Under the pieces are notes generated by a model. It saw only the letters and a list, made by a program, of their open reading frames with translations. It ran no database searches and was not told the DNA's origin. A DNA stretch of 61,542 nt, from assembly GCF_001434975.1 (NCBI RefSeq), contig NZ_AZEL01000079.1:1-61542 (forward strand). Reading direction: 5' to 3'. Every line of letters starts with the position of its first letter. Within the stretch, counting starts at the first letter, position 1. The DNA comes from Lactobacillus gallinarum DSM 10532 = JCM 2011 (GTDB lineage: Bacteria > Bacillota > Bacilli > Lactobacillales > Lactobacillaceae). Shown piece after piece: positions 1-7,281 of this stretch. The translations under genes were made by a program, and so were the position numbers.

Positions 1-1127
1 ATTGTTAGAAATTCTTTGCCATATAGATCTGCCTTATAAGCCAGCATGTTCAGGAAGCTGCGCCAACCAACATCTGAAATGGCTTGAGACAAGGCATGAT
101 TCTTTAACAGATTTCTGCTTCTTAGTTCCTCGGCAACTACTAAATCGTGGTTTTTGATTAGTGCAGTTGAGAGTACTTGTAAGAAGTCATTACGCTGTCT
201 TCTGATCTTGTCGTGCAGTTTAGCTACAACTAAACGCTGCTTTTGATAGTTTTTTGCTAGCCGCAAATTGCGTCCTTCTTTTTTAGCCCGGCGCTGTCTG
301 CGAGACAAGACGCGTTGGGCATGGGCAAGCTTCTTTTTGGTTTTGCAATAAAATCGTGGATTAGCAACCATTGCCCCGTTAGATGCTGTTAAGAAATTAT
401 CAAGGTTAAGGTCAATGCCAATTTGACTTTGCTTCTTAGGCAAGGCTTTAACAAAGGCAATATCGCTGCCTAATTGCATTGATAAGTAGAATTGCTCGTC
501 AGCGGTCTTTTTAATCGTGACTGTGCCAATTCTAGTTGGGATATGATTAAGCAAACGCTCTTTGATTAGCCTTCTAAAACCAGCAATGCGGACGATACCC
601 AGTTTAGGCAGTTTAATATGTTTAGCATCAATAAATCTAGCTGTCCCGTTATCAAGAAAAGCTTCTTTTTGCTTAGGATATTGACAGTTGGTCTGATATG
701 ACCAGTCGCTGCGTTTTTTATGGAAAGTTGGGATTCCATGACCAATCTTGCGATAGTTGCTCCAAGCTTTCTGGTAGTTCTGAATAGCGTTGGCAATAGC
801 GAGGCTATCAATTTCTTTAACGCGTAAAAAGCTATAAGTATCGCGGATATTCCTTGGCTTAGCCAATAACTCGTTATTGGCGACTACTTTTTCTGCCAGT
901 TGGGCTTCATAGCTATTAAGAGTAGAAAAGGCAAAAGGCATTGCTTGATATTGTCTAACAGCTAAATAGTGCTTAGCATGATAATTGCTTCGATTGCGTC
1001 CTACATAAGAGTTGTAGACAAAGCGTTGCGCATCATAGTTCAACTTAATGATTTTCTTTTGCTTAGAACTAGGATAAAAGCGAAGCTTAACGCCAAAATG
1101 ATAGGCTAAGCTGCTCATTCTCTTCAT
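1..1127 (-). CDS. tnpB: TnpB (IS200/IS605- or IS607-type OrfB), 3' end outside window
   Basis: RNA-guided nuclease of the TnpB family, the transposon-encoded relatives of Cas12. I translated 375 uninterrupted codons from an ATG at 1127, which has a perfect AGGAGG at 1135-1140 with a 7-nt spacer. The N-terminal OrfB helix-turn-helix-like region (start MKRMSSLAYHFGVKLRFYPS) is followed by the RuvC motif IGIDLNLDNF with catalytic Asp near residue 239 and the second acidic motif VVAEEL with Glu near residue 333. The reading frame runs off the window edge before the CxxC zinc finger and last RuvC Asp, so about 30-60 residues and the guide-RNA-bearing right end are not visible. No tnpA is seen on this side. 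The frame is intact as far as seen, so the protein may be active. Confidence 0.9.
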   Translation of the reverse strand, partial: MKRMSSLAYHFGVKLRFYPSSKQKKIIKLNYDAQRFVYNSYVGRNRSNYHAKHYLAVRQYQAMPFAFSTLNSYEAQLAEKVVANNELLAKPRNIRDTYSFLRVKEIDSLAIANAIQNYQKAWSNYRKIGHGIPTFHKKRSDWSYQTNCQYPKQKEAFLDNGTARFIDAKHIKLPKLGIVRIAGFRRLIKERLLNHIPTRIGTVTIKKTADEQFYLSMQLGSDIAFVKALPKKQSQIGIDLNLDNFLTASNGAMVANPRFYCKTKKKLAHAQRVLSRRQRRAKKEGRNLRLAKNYQKQRLVVAKLHDKIRRQRNDFLQVLSTALIKNHDLVVAEELRSRNLLKNHALSQAISDVGWRSFLNMLAYKADLYGKEFLT

Positions 1128-1199
1128 GATTTCACCTCCTTCTGTAGATTAGATATTTATATTTTACAGGGAAGTCGAACGTATGTCTCTATTTTTAGA

Positions 1200-1228
1200 A
1201 TAAAAAAAGCTGACTGCTAGGTCAGCTT
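1200..1228 (-). terminator. Intrinsic terminator between the kinase gene and tnpB
   Basis: Eight-bp stem AAGCTGAC/GTCAGCTT with loop TGCTAG, followed on the reverse strand by a T7 run. It lies downstream of the guanylate kinase paralogue and before tnpB, so it should shield tnpB from read-through. Confidence 0.75.
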
Positions 1229-1240
1229 GGCCCTATCCAT

Positions 1241-1260
1241 CCCCGCATTAAAATACGGGG
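1241..1260 (-). mobile_element. Hairpin at probable left end of the tnpB element
   Basis: CCCCG and CGGGG arms flank an AT-rich 10-nt loop, between the end of the kinase gene and tnpB. IS200/IS605-type elements carry subterminal imperfect hairpins instead of inverted repeats, and this position 5' of tnpB fits a left-end hairpin. The exact boundary is not determined. Confidence 0.4.
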
Positions 1261-1312
1261 ATTTTCGGGTGTTTTTCATTAAAAAAATCTTGTAAAATTA
1301 AGGGCTTTCAAA

Positions 1313-1858
1313 TCACTTTTCAAGCCTTGCTGTGATTGAATCTAGCTTACTCTTGGTTTCTGATAGATTATCATTAACTAATATGTGTGCGTAATCTTTC
1401 AAGTCTTCCGGCAACAGATTTAATTCACTGCCGCTGAGTCGTTCTTTGATCTTTTCGGGATCATCTCCTCGCTTTAAAAGCCGCTCTTTTAATTCTTCTT
1501 CAGTCGAAGTTGTGACATAAAGAAAATAAACTTTATTGCCTAATTGTTTCAAATAAGTATAAACACCTTTAATATCGACAATTAAAGAAACGAGATCGCT
1601 CTTTTTCCAAGCAAGGTTTAAGGCTTCACGACTTGACCCATATTGATAAGAGCCATATCTGACGTGCTCAAAAAAGTGCAATGTCTTGAAGCTTTCATCC
1701 GTTTCAAAATGATAGGAGACATTCTGCTTTTCCCCTGGTCTCATTGGACGCGTCGTGTGTGTCAAAACACGTGGTATGCCATATTTTTCATTTAAATAAT
1801 CAGAAATCGTTGTCTTTCCGGCGCCGCTCGGGCCCGCGATCAAAATTATTTTCTTCAA
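1313..1858 (-). CDS. gmk: Guanylate kinase-like protein (paralogue)
   Basis: Nucleoside monophosphate kinase of the guanylate kinase family, expected to phosphorylate GMP with ATP in the cytosol. The N-terminus carries the P-loop GPSGAGKTT and, about 25 residues on, the GMP-binding motif TTRPMRPGE; the C-terminal helices include RLLKRGDDPEKIKERL, typical of the lid. Length (181 aa) is slightly below the usual 200. I prefer the TTG at 1858 because GGGGGA (1871-1866) lies 7 nt upstream; an in-frame GTG at 1873 sits inside that ribosome site. Lactobacilli normally also carry a housekeeping gmk near rpoZ/priA, so this is probably a second copy; its substrate preference is not shown. Confidence 0.8.
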   Translation of the reverse strand: MKKIILIAGPSGAGKTTISDYLNEKYGIPRVLTHTTRPMRPGEKQNVSYHFETDESFKTLHFFEHVRYGSYQYGSSREALNLAWKKSDLVSLIVDIKGVYTYLKQLGNKVYFLYVTTSTEEELKERLLKRGDDPEKIKERLSGSELNLLPEDLKDYAHILVNDNLSETKSKLDSITARLEK

Positions 1859-1952
1859 AAGAAAGTCCCCCACTTGAAAATGTTGCTCATCTATATTAAC
1901 ATTCCAATGTTACAAAAGACCAAGATTTTTTATCAAGAGAGGAGATAACTCC

Positions 1953-2252
1953 ATGAAAAAAGCAGATGTAAAAGTTGGCGCAATCGTTGGTGCCAAGTCA
2001 GAAGAAGAACTTAAGAAGCCATTCCAAGGTAAGGTAGAAAAAATTTATGAAAATTCTGCTCTCTTAGCTATCACTTCATACGATCCAGTTGATGCCACTG
2101 CAATTAGTGACTTGAACAACAAGATTGTGGTCAACTTCAAAAACTTAAAGGCTGCTCGTGCCGCTAAAAATAGTAAGATTGCTTCAACTAACGAAGTTAA
2201 AGTTGAAAAGATTGCTAAAACTAAAAAGGCTAACAAAGACAGCAAAAAGTAA
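1953..2252 (+). CDS. DUF2187-like small basic protein
   Basis: A 99-aa cytosolic protein. Residues 1-65 resemble the DUF2187/KOW-like family (a VGAIV opening, then GKVEKIYENSALLAI and VVNFKNLKAA, compatible with a small beta-barrel). The last about 30 residues are a Lys/Ala/Asn-rich basic tail, which could contact nucleic acid. Strong ribosome site GAGAGGAG upstream of ATG. It is a single-gene transcript closed by a terminator. Function is unknown in the family. Confidence 0.75.
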   Translation: MKKADVKVGAIVGAKSEEELKKPFQGKVEKIYENSALLAITSYDPVDATAISDLNNKIVVNFKNLKAARAAKNSKIASTNEVKVEKIAKTKKANKDSKK

Positions 2253-2261
2253 ACAAAATTC

Positions 2262-2300
2262 AAAAAGATCCTGGGTAATATTTACGCAGGATCTTTTTTT
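2262..2300 (+). terminator. Terminator after DUF2187-like gene
   Basis: Twelve-bp stem AAAAAGATCCTG/CAGGATCTTTTT with a 13-nt loop, followed by T-rich sequence, right after the stop codon. Confidence 0.85.
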
Positions 2301-2343
2301 GCCTAAAATTAATACAATATCGATCTATTTAGGGAGATTTTTT

Positions 2344-3870
2344 ATGAAAGAGAAAACTCGAACCGTTTTATTCTGGTTCATCCTTATTCAGCCGTTTTTG
2401 GACCTTTATTGGTTTTATCATGGCAAATTGGCTGACGTCTTGCCGTTTACTTTGCCTACAATCATTAGAATTTTGGCTGTTTTTGTTATCTTTTGCATGT
2501 TCTTTAGTCAAAAACAGAATTGGCAAAAATTGGGTAAAAACAAATGGCTACTGTTTTATTTAGCCTTGCTAGTAATTTACTCGGCTCTACACTTGTTACA
2601 CGTGAAACATTTTAATAGTATTAATCCAAATGATTACAACTATTCGACTGTCAGTGAAATCTTCTATCTCATTAGAATGCTTTTGCCGCTGATGGTGATT
2701 TTCTTTACTACCGCGTTAGATTTCACTCGCGATCAATTCAGACATGTAATTGAAGGAATCAGCGGACTATTTTCATTCACCATCGTGATCAGCAACCTTT
2801 TCGTGATTTCACTTAGAAGTTACGAAACCGGCCCGATCAGTGCCAATATTTTTGAATGGTTCTTCAATCCTAACATCGGCTATTCTCACATGGCTTCTAA
2901 AGGCTTCTTCAACTTTGCCAACATGGTCTCGGCCGTACTATTCATGCTAGTGCCCCTGATGCTCTACTTCATGTTCAGTCATTTTAATTGGAAAACCGTT
3001 ACTTTAAATGTCGTGCAGGCCCTCGCAATGATCGAACTTGGAACTAAAGTCGCGCTAATCGGCTTAATTGGTGGCATTATCATCGGTATTTTGCTCTACT
3101 TTTTCCATTTGTTCATTGTCAAAGATGTCATCAAGAACGGCAAGGCAATTTTAGTAGCGCTGATAATCGAAATTAGTGCGATGGCGATTATCCCCTTCGG
3201 TCCAGCAATCCAGCGTTACAATTATGAAAAGTTTTTAGCGCAACAATCTGATAACAGCTTAACTGTTGCTAAGAAAGAATTAGCCGCTGGTCTTAAAAAA
3301 TATCCAAGCGGCGAAAAACGGAAGCAATTTTTAATCGAATTTATCGAAGAGCATTATCAAGATTATGCCCTAAACAAAAAGTTTGTCACTAAGAGCTACC
3401 CTTACAAATATGATCCAGAATTTTGGCTTAAGATCATGAACGAGCCGGGAACTGCGCGTATGCAAAACCGTCACGTTGAAAAGGCTATGCTAGATCAAGT
3501 AGTTAAGACTAACAATAATAAGTTGGACAAGTTCTTAGGTATCTCATATACCCGTGAGACCAACATTTTTAACCTAGAGCGAGACTTCACCAGTCAGATC
3601 TATTCATTAGGTTGGATCGGGATGTTGCTATTTGTTGGCCCGTACGTAGCAATCATGCTGTACGCTTTTGTTAAATGGCTAATGAATAGAAGAAAACGCA
3701 CCTACCTGATTAGTTCCATGCTGCTTTCAATCGCTTTTATGCTGTTTGCGGCATTTTCATCAGGCAACGTCATGGACTTTTTAACCGCCAGCTTCATCTT
3801 AGCCTTCGTTGAAGGTGGATTATTAGCTGAAATTAAAGCCAAACACCTTATTGCGCTTGACTTTACGTAG
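2344..3870 (+). CDS. O-antigen ligase/polymerase-like membrane protein
   Basis: A 508-aa polytopic membrane protein with about 10-12 hydrophobic segments and a large extracytoplasmic loop between roughly residues 290 and 420 (Lys/Glu/Tyr-rich, no repeats). This layout is that of the O-antigen ligase/Wzy superfamily, which joins or polymerises lipid-linked glycans at the outer face of the membrane. The start is the ATG at 2344 preceded by AGGGAG; a longer in-frame opening would overlap the DUF2187-like gene and is not credible. No glycosyltransferases are adjacent, so the substrate is open. The gene contains a 16-bp parS match at 2594-2609. Confidence 0.7.
   Translation: MKEKTRTVLFWFILIQPFLDLYWFYHGKLADVLPFTLPTIIRILAVFVIFCMFFSQKQNWQKLGKNKWLLFYLALLVIYSALHLLHVKHFNSINPNDYNYSTVSEIFYLIRMLLPLMVIFFTTALDFTRDQFRHVIEGISGLFSFTIVISNLFVISLRSYETGPISANIFEWFFNPNIGYSHMASKGFFNFANMVSAVLFMLVPLMLYFMFSHFNWKTVTLNVVQALAMIELGTKVALIGLIGGIIIGILLYFFHLFIVKDVIKNGKAILVALIIEISAMAIIPFGPAIQRYNYEKFLAQQSDNSLTVAKKELAAGLKKYPSGEKRKQFLIEFIEEHYQDYALNKKFVTKSYPYKYDPEFWLKIMNEPGTARMQNRHVEKAMLDQVVKTNNNKLDKFLGISYTRETNIFNLERDFTSQIYSLGWIGMLLFVGPYVAIMLYAFVKWLMNRRKRTYLISSMLLSIAFMLFAAFSSGNVMDFLTASFILAFVEGGLLAEIKAKHLIALDFT
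2594..2609. promoter_or_regulatory. parS site (ParB/Spo0J binding), candidate
   Basis: TGTTACACGTGAAACA matches the B. subtilis parS consensus TGTTNCACGTGAAACA at every fixed position. It lies inside the O-antigen-ligase-like gene, as many chromosomal parS sites lie inside genes, and about 43 kb from the soj-spo0J pair in this window. Binding is inferred. Confidence 0.75.
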
Positions 3871-3872
3871 AA

Positions 3873-3904
3873 AAAATCCTCATTCGTCTTTGAATGGGGA
3901 TTTT
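3873..3904. terminator. Bidirectional terminator between converging genes
   Basis: Stem AAAATCCTCATTC/GAATGGGGATTTT (one mismatch) with a 6-nt loop; A/T tracts flank both sides. It serves the ligase-like gene (+) and the membrane gene at 3911 (-). Confidence 0.75.
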
Positions 3905-3910
3905 CTTTGC

Positions 3911-4534
3911 TTATTTTCCTTGCTTGATGAAGCTTTGATCTGGCACCCGGATCAAGTAATAACGCGTTGCCAAATGCCCTGCGTGCATTCCAATACCGTT
4001 TTGCCAATTCTTCTTATATGTCGCCGTATAAATGGCTACATAAGCACGTTGATATTTCTTATCCATTTTCTTAAGCGTCTTTTTAACGTATGGAATCTTT
4101 TCTGCATTAACATCTAATGCCGTATCACCATACGCAATCGATGCATAATCACTAGACGACGTGATTTTGCTTCCTGCCTTATAAAAAGTATATGACTGAG
4201 AACCGTATCTCTTCTTAGCTGAATCGATCGTGACATAGCTTGAATTGCCAACCCCTGTCTTCATTATCAGCGGTTCATATTTAACGCTTGAAGTAATTCG
4301 ACTTGCATCTTCCAAATCTGGATTATCCATAAATGTTTGATTAAACATCCAGCCAGCTGCTACAAATAAAATGACCACCTCAACTATATTCAAGATAAAG
4401 TTAGGCCAGCTAAAGTGCTTATGCTGTTTAATAATCATCTTAATTCGTCTACGACGAATATTTTGGATAATAAATACTAAATACAGTATGATGGCAACCC
4501 AGATTAAGATACCAATAATATTCCAGCTAAACAT
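3911..4534 (-). CDS. LVIS_2131-like membrane protein of unknown function
   Basis: A 207-aa protein with two N-terminal membrane helices (about residues 3-25 and 45-65) separated by a very basic cytoplasmic loop (NIRRRRIKMIIKQHKH), then an extracytoplasmic domain of about 140 residues rich in Ser, Tyr and Lys. This arrangement is that of a family known only from lactobacilli, which I associate with the LVIS_2131 name at moderate confidence. The start at 4534 (MFSWNIIG) has a perfect GGAGGA 6 nt upstream; longer in-frame openings lack one. No catalytic motif is recognised. Confidence 0.65.
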   Translation of the reverse strand: MFSWNIIGILIWVAIILYLVFIIQNIRRRRIKMIIKQHKHFSWPNFILNIVEVVILFVAAGWMFNQTFMDNPDLEDASRITSSVKYEPLIMKTGVGNSSYVTIDSAKKRYGSQSYTFYKAGSKITSSSDYASIAYGDTALDVNAEKIPYVKKTLKKMDKKYQRAYVAIYTATYKKNWQNGIGMHAGHLATRYYLIRVPDQSFIKQGK

Positions 4535-4659
4535 GACGATTCCTCCTTGCTCTACATTATAGGGGAATTTTTTCAAAATTTGAATAGCTTAACTATTGAA
4601 TACTTGGGATTTAGGTGAGAAGATAGGCATTGAGTACATTAGATTTATTAGGGAAAAAT

Positions 4660-5106
4660 ATGGTAGCAATAGCATTTTATTCAATAACTGGGCAAACTAA
4701 ACGTTTTATTGATAAAACGCAATTAGAAGCCCATCAGATCAGCGATGCTAAACCCAAATTTGATATGGGTCAAAAGTACATTTTGATCGTTCCTGCATAC
4801 CAGGATTTCATGATGGATTCAGTCGTTAACTTTTTAACGTATAAAGACAATAAAAAGAATATTATCGGAATTATCGGTTGTGGTAATCGTAACTTCAACG
4901 ACCTTTTTGCTCAAACCGCGAAGAAGATCGCAGCTACGCTAAAAGTGCCGATTCTTTATTTATTGGAATTTAGTGGCACAAGTGAAGATGTCAAAAACGT
5001 TCGCAAGATTGTTCATGATCTTTCTACTGGTGAAAGCACCAAGAAAATCCGAAAACCTAAAGAATTACGTGGAAATATTAGCTTTTTAAGTGATTTTAGA
5101 GATTGA
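4660..5106 (+). CDS. nrdI: NrdI-like flavodoxin
   Basis: Flavodoxin-like protein that in class Ib ribonucleotide reductase systems supplies oxidant (superoxide/peroxide) to NrdF for cofactor assembly. The 148-aa sequence has the FMN phosphate loop YSITGQTKRF, the glycine-rich loop GCGNRNF and the family C-terminal motif LEFSGTSEDV. ATG at 4660 (AGGGA upstream) is preferred to a TTG 30 nt earlier because the family starts at this beta-strand. Its stop touches the start of nrdF, so the two are co-translated. No nrdE or nrdH follows, which is unusual. Confidence 0.88.
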   Translation: MVAIAFYSITGQTKRFIDKTQLEAHQISDAKPKFDMGQKYILIVPAYQDFMMDSVVNFLTYKDNKKNIIGIIGCGNRNFNDLFAQTAKKIAATLKVPILYLLEFSGTSEDVKNVRKIVHDLSTGESTKKIRKPKELRGNISFLSDFRD

Positions 5107-5108
5107 GT

Positions 5109-6041
5109 ATGACTGAGAAATATTACGAAGCAATTAACTGGAACGACATGGAGGATCGTGTCGACAAATCCGCTTGGGCGAGACTAAACGATATTATTTG
5201 GGAACCTCGCAACGTTCCGGTTAGAGAAGATAAAAAAGAATTTATAAAATTAGATAAGCCAATCCAAGAAGCTTTGCTTCATGCTTTTGGAGCATTGTCT
5301 TTCTCGTCTGGCTTACAAATGCGTAACGGTATTGAACAGATTAAGGCGGACGCAATTACGCCTGAAGAATCTGCCGTTTTAAACGCGTTGCAATATTTGG
5401 AATCAATTGCCAATAAGGGTTACAGTTATGTTTTGCATGAGTTATCTGATGACAAGACTGTCGAAGAAACTTTGAATTGGGCAAACAATAATCCTTATTT
5501 GCAAAATAAGATCCATATTTTAAATAAAATCTATCAAAGTGGGGATGCCTTGCAGAAAAAAGCAGCTGATGTAATTTTGGAAACTGCTCTTTATCACTCT
5601 GGCTTCTTCGCCCCACTCTACTTGTTCGGTGACGGCAAGATGGTTAGAACTGCTGAAATTGTTAAGTTAGCCTTACGTGGTACTTCATTCAGCGGTATCT
5701 ATCCTGGATATAAGTTCCGCTTAGGCTATAGCAAGCTTGGCAAGAATGAACTAGATAGATTAAAGGAATGGATCGACAACTTATACGATGAGTTAGTAGC
5801 TAACGAAGAAAAGCACATTCATTTAATGTATAAAGGCACTGGTTGGGAAGAAGATGCCAAACATTACTTCTACTACAGCGTCAATAAAGCTTATCTTAAC
5901 TTAGGCTTTTCAGATAAGTATCCTGATACAGCTAATACTATTAACGCGACAATCGAAAAAGGTGTAATTAAGAGTGCCGTATTTGAAGACTTCTTCTACA
6001 CCAATGACCATTCGCTTAATAAATTTAAAGAAATCAAATAA
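5109..6041 (+). CDS. nrdF: NrdF-like R2 subunit with degenerate metal site
   Basis: Ribonucleotide reductase beta-subunit fold, 310 aa, co-directional with nrdI. Aligned from memory with enterobacterial NrdF, residue numbers coincide: Trp31 (DIIWEP), Tyr105 (NKGYSY), Glu98 and Glu158 are kept. However Asp67 is Ser, His101 is Ala, Asp191 is Gly, Glu192 is Thr and His195 is Ser. Four of six metal ligands, including both histidines, are therefore missing, more than in class Ie R2 proteins, which as I recall keep their histidines. The rest of the fold is well preserved (LETALYHSGFFAPLYLF, YPGYKF), so selection appears to have continued. The alternative start is TTG at 5103. With no nrdE nearby, either it partners a distant subunit or it has another role. 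Confidence 0.85.
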   Translation: MTEKYYEAINWNDMEDRVDKSAWARLNDIIWEPRNVPVREDKKEFIKLDKPIQEALLHAFGALSFSSGLQMRNGIEQIKADAITPEESAVLNALQYLESIANKGYSYVLHELSDDKTVEETLNWANNNPYLQNKIHILNKIYQSGDALQKKAADVILETALYHSGFFAPLYLFGDGKMVRTAEIVKLALRGTSFSGIYPGYKFRLGYSKLGKNELDRLKEWIDNLYDELVANEEKHIHLMYKGTGWEEDAKHYFYYSVNKAYLNLGFSDKYPDTANTINATIEKGVIKSAVFEDFFYTNDHSLNKFKEIK

Positions 6042-6065
6042 TATTAACCTTGATGTACTAAAAAT

Positions 6066-6088
6066 CGAATCAAATTGATTCGGTCTTT
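6066..6088 (+). terminator. Probable terminator after nrdF
   Basis: Seven-bp stem CGAATCA/TGATTCG with a 3-nt loop followed by GTCTTTTCTTTT, 25 nt beyond the nrdF stop. Confidence 0.6.
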
Positions 6089-6097
6089 TCTTTTGGC

Positions 6098-6140
6098 AAA
6101 AAAAGATCAATCACCTGCAAATATGCAAAATGATTGATCT
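6098..6140 (-). terminator. Terminator of the small secreted protein gene
   Basis: Ten-bp stem AGATCAATCA/TGATTGATCT; on the reverse strand it is followed by T7. It lies 45 nt beyond the stop of the reverse-strand gene at 6185. Confidence 0.75.
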
Positions 6141-6184
6141 AAAGTCTATCTATATAAATACGCATTCATTATGTTTAGAATTAT

Positions 6185-6370
6185 TTATTGTTTTGAAACG
6201 AAAATCTTGTCACCCTTTTTGATTGATGGGTTAGTAGGAGCAACTTCTGAAACACCTAACTTTGGAGCAGTGAAGCTAGCAGCTTCACTAACTGAAGCAC
6301 CGACACCCATCATACTAATTGAAGCAACTACAACTGAAACAACTTTAACAATTTTCTTTGAGTCTAACAT
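6185..6370 (-). CDS. Small secreted protein with signal peptide
   Basis: A 61-aa product with a clear Sec signal peptide: basic start (MLDSKKIVK), hydrophobic core (VVSVVVASISMMGVGA) and an AxA-like cleavage site near residue 31 (SVSEAA). The mature peptide would be only about 30 residues, with a basic C-terminus (IKKGDKIFVSKQ), no Cys and no double-Gly leader. It has its own ribosome site (AGAGGT, 8 nt) and terminator, so it looks like a real monocistronic gene. Function unknown; a bacteriocin role cannot be claimed, and no export or immunity genes adjoin. Confidence 0.65.
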   Translation of the reverse strand: MLDSKKIVKVVSVVVASISMMGVGASVSEAASFTAPKLGVSEVAPTNPSIKKGDKIFVSKQ

Positions 6371-6441
6371 AATGAATACCTCTATTTTCTAAATCACTTT
6401 AACTTGTTGGAACTTTTCGTTTCCTCATTCCTTACATCTTT

Positions 6442-6465
6442 GTTATATAACATACATTATATAAT
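6442..6465. promoter_or_regulatory. Tandem AT palindromes over the small-secreted-protein promoter
   Basis: Two perfect 10-bp palindromes, GTTATATAAC (6442-6451) and ATTATATAAT (6456-6465), 14 bp centre to centre. On the reverse strand they hold TATAAC/TATAAT -10-like hexamers with TTGCAT about 16 nt upstream, about 75 bp before the 61-aa gene. They may be a promoter with operator. Confidence 0.4.
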
Positions 6466-6592
6466 GCAAGGGCAAAATAAAACTTTTTTAAAAAGAAAAT
6501 AGATAGCGCGAAAGCTTGCTATAATAACATTTGTGCCAAGTTTTGACTGGAAAAAGAGCAAAAATAAAAAACAAAAATTTTTGTTATCATTA

Positions 6593-6625
6593 CAAAAAAG
6601 ACCCGAATCACTTAGATTCGAGTCT
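6593..6625 (-). terminator. Terminator of the Lys-tailed protein gene
   Basis: Eleven-bp stem AGACCCGAATC/GATTCGAGTCT (one mismatch) followed on the reverse strand by T6, just past the stop at 6641. Confidence 0.8.
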
Positions 6626-6640
6626 AAAAACCTTATAAAA

Positions 6641-7177
6641 CTACTTTTTCTTTTTAATTTCTTTTTTAGCAGTTTTGCTCTTCTTTGTTTCCTTCTTAGC
6701 AGTCTTCTTTTCTGGCGCTTCATATTCACGCACAACTGTCAGCTTTTCAATGATTGCTTCTACTAGTTGATCTACCACCTTATCAGCATCTTTTTCAACT
6801 TCTTCTTCAGTTGCCAATTGATCAATTCTAAAATGCGAAACATTAACATAATCAGACCGCGTTTCAAAATAAACATTAAGCGGATATTCTTGCCCTTCCT
6901 CAAAAAAATTGACAATCTTCTTATAATTGCTGTAAGGCAAGTTGATGATATTAGTCTCTAAAGCAAATGTAACCGGACGCTGACCTGTCACTGCCAGCTG
7001 AGTTTGCACTAATGAATCATGCTTGAACGCAGCAGCGACTTCCTTAATCATCTTCTCTGCATAAGGCTTGATCTTGCTCTTAGATTTGCTAATATCGCCA
7101 TATTTTACTGTTTCAAGATCTTGAATGTAATCTTGATTTTCAATTTTATTATTTAAATCTTCTAAATTAATCTTCAA
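6641..7177 (-). CDS. Hypothetical protein with basic lysine-rich tail
   Basis: A 178-aa cytosolic protein that I do not recognise. Residues 1-145 look globular, with alternating acidic helices (VEKDADKVVDQLVEAIIEKL) and a probable beta-sheet core. Residues 152-178 are nearly all Lys, Thr, Ala and Glu (KKTAKKETKKSKTAKKE...), like a histone-type tail. The start is a TTG at 7177, 8 nt after AAGGAAAG; no ATG is available nearby. It is monocistronic, with its own terminator. The tail suggests nucleic-acid or polyphosphate contact, which is inference only. Confidence 0.65.
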   Translation of the reverse strand: MKINLEDLNNKIENQDYIQDLETVKYGDISKSKSKIKPYAEKMIKEVAAAFKHDSLVQTQLAVTGQRPVTFALETNIINLPYSNYKKIVNFFEEGQEYPLNVYFETRSDYVNVSHFRIDQLATEEEVEKDADKVVDQLVEAIIEKLTVVREYEAPEKKTAKKETKKSKTAKKEIKKKK

Positions 7178-7281
7178 AATAAACTTTCCTTTTTGTTAAT
7201 TCTACTCACTAACATACTACAAAAAATTTTTTTGTCATCACTTTTTAGAATTCATAATAAGATTTTGCTAGAATAGTACTC

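Noticed and set aside
2158-2343. In-frame extension of the O-antigen-ligase-like protein upstream of 2344
   Set aside because: It overlaps the DUF2187-like gene and crosses its terminator; the ATG at 2344 has a ribosome site and begins the first membrane helix.
4660-6041. Straight assignment of NrdF as class Ie
   Set aside because: Class Ie replaces three carboxylates but, as far as I recall, keeps the two histidines; here both are lost and two Glu are kept, so the pattern differs.
6533-6766. Forward-strand ORF with Phe/Leu-rich product
   Set aside because: It reads across a terminator into the complement of the Lys-rich tail, which yields Phe/Leu codons artificially.
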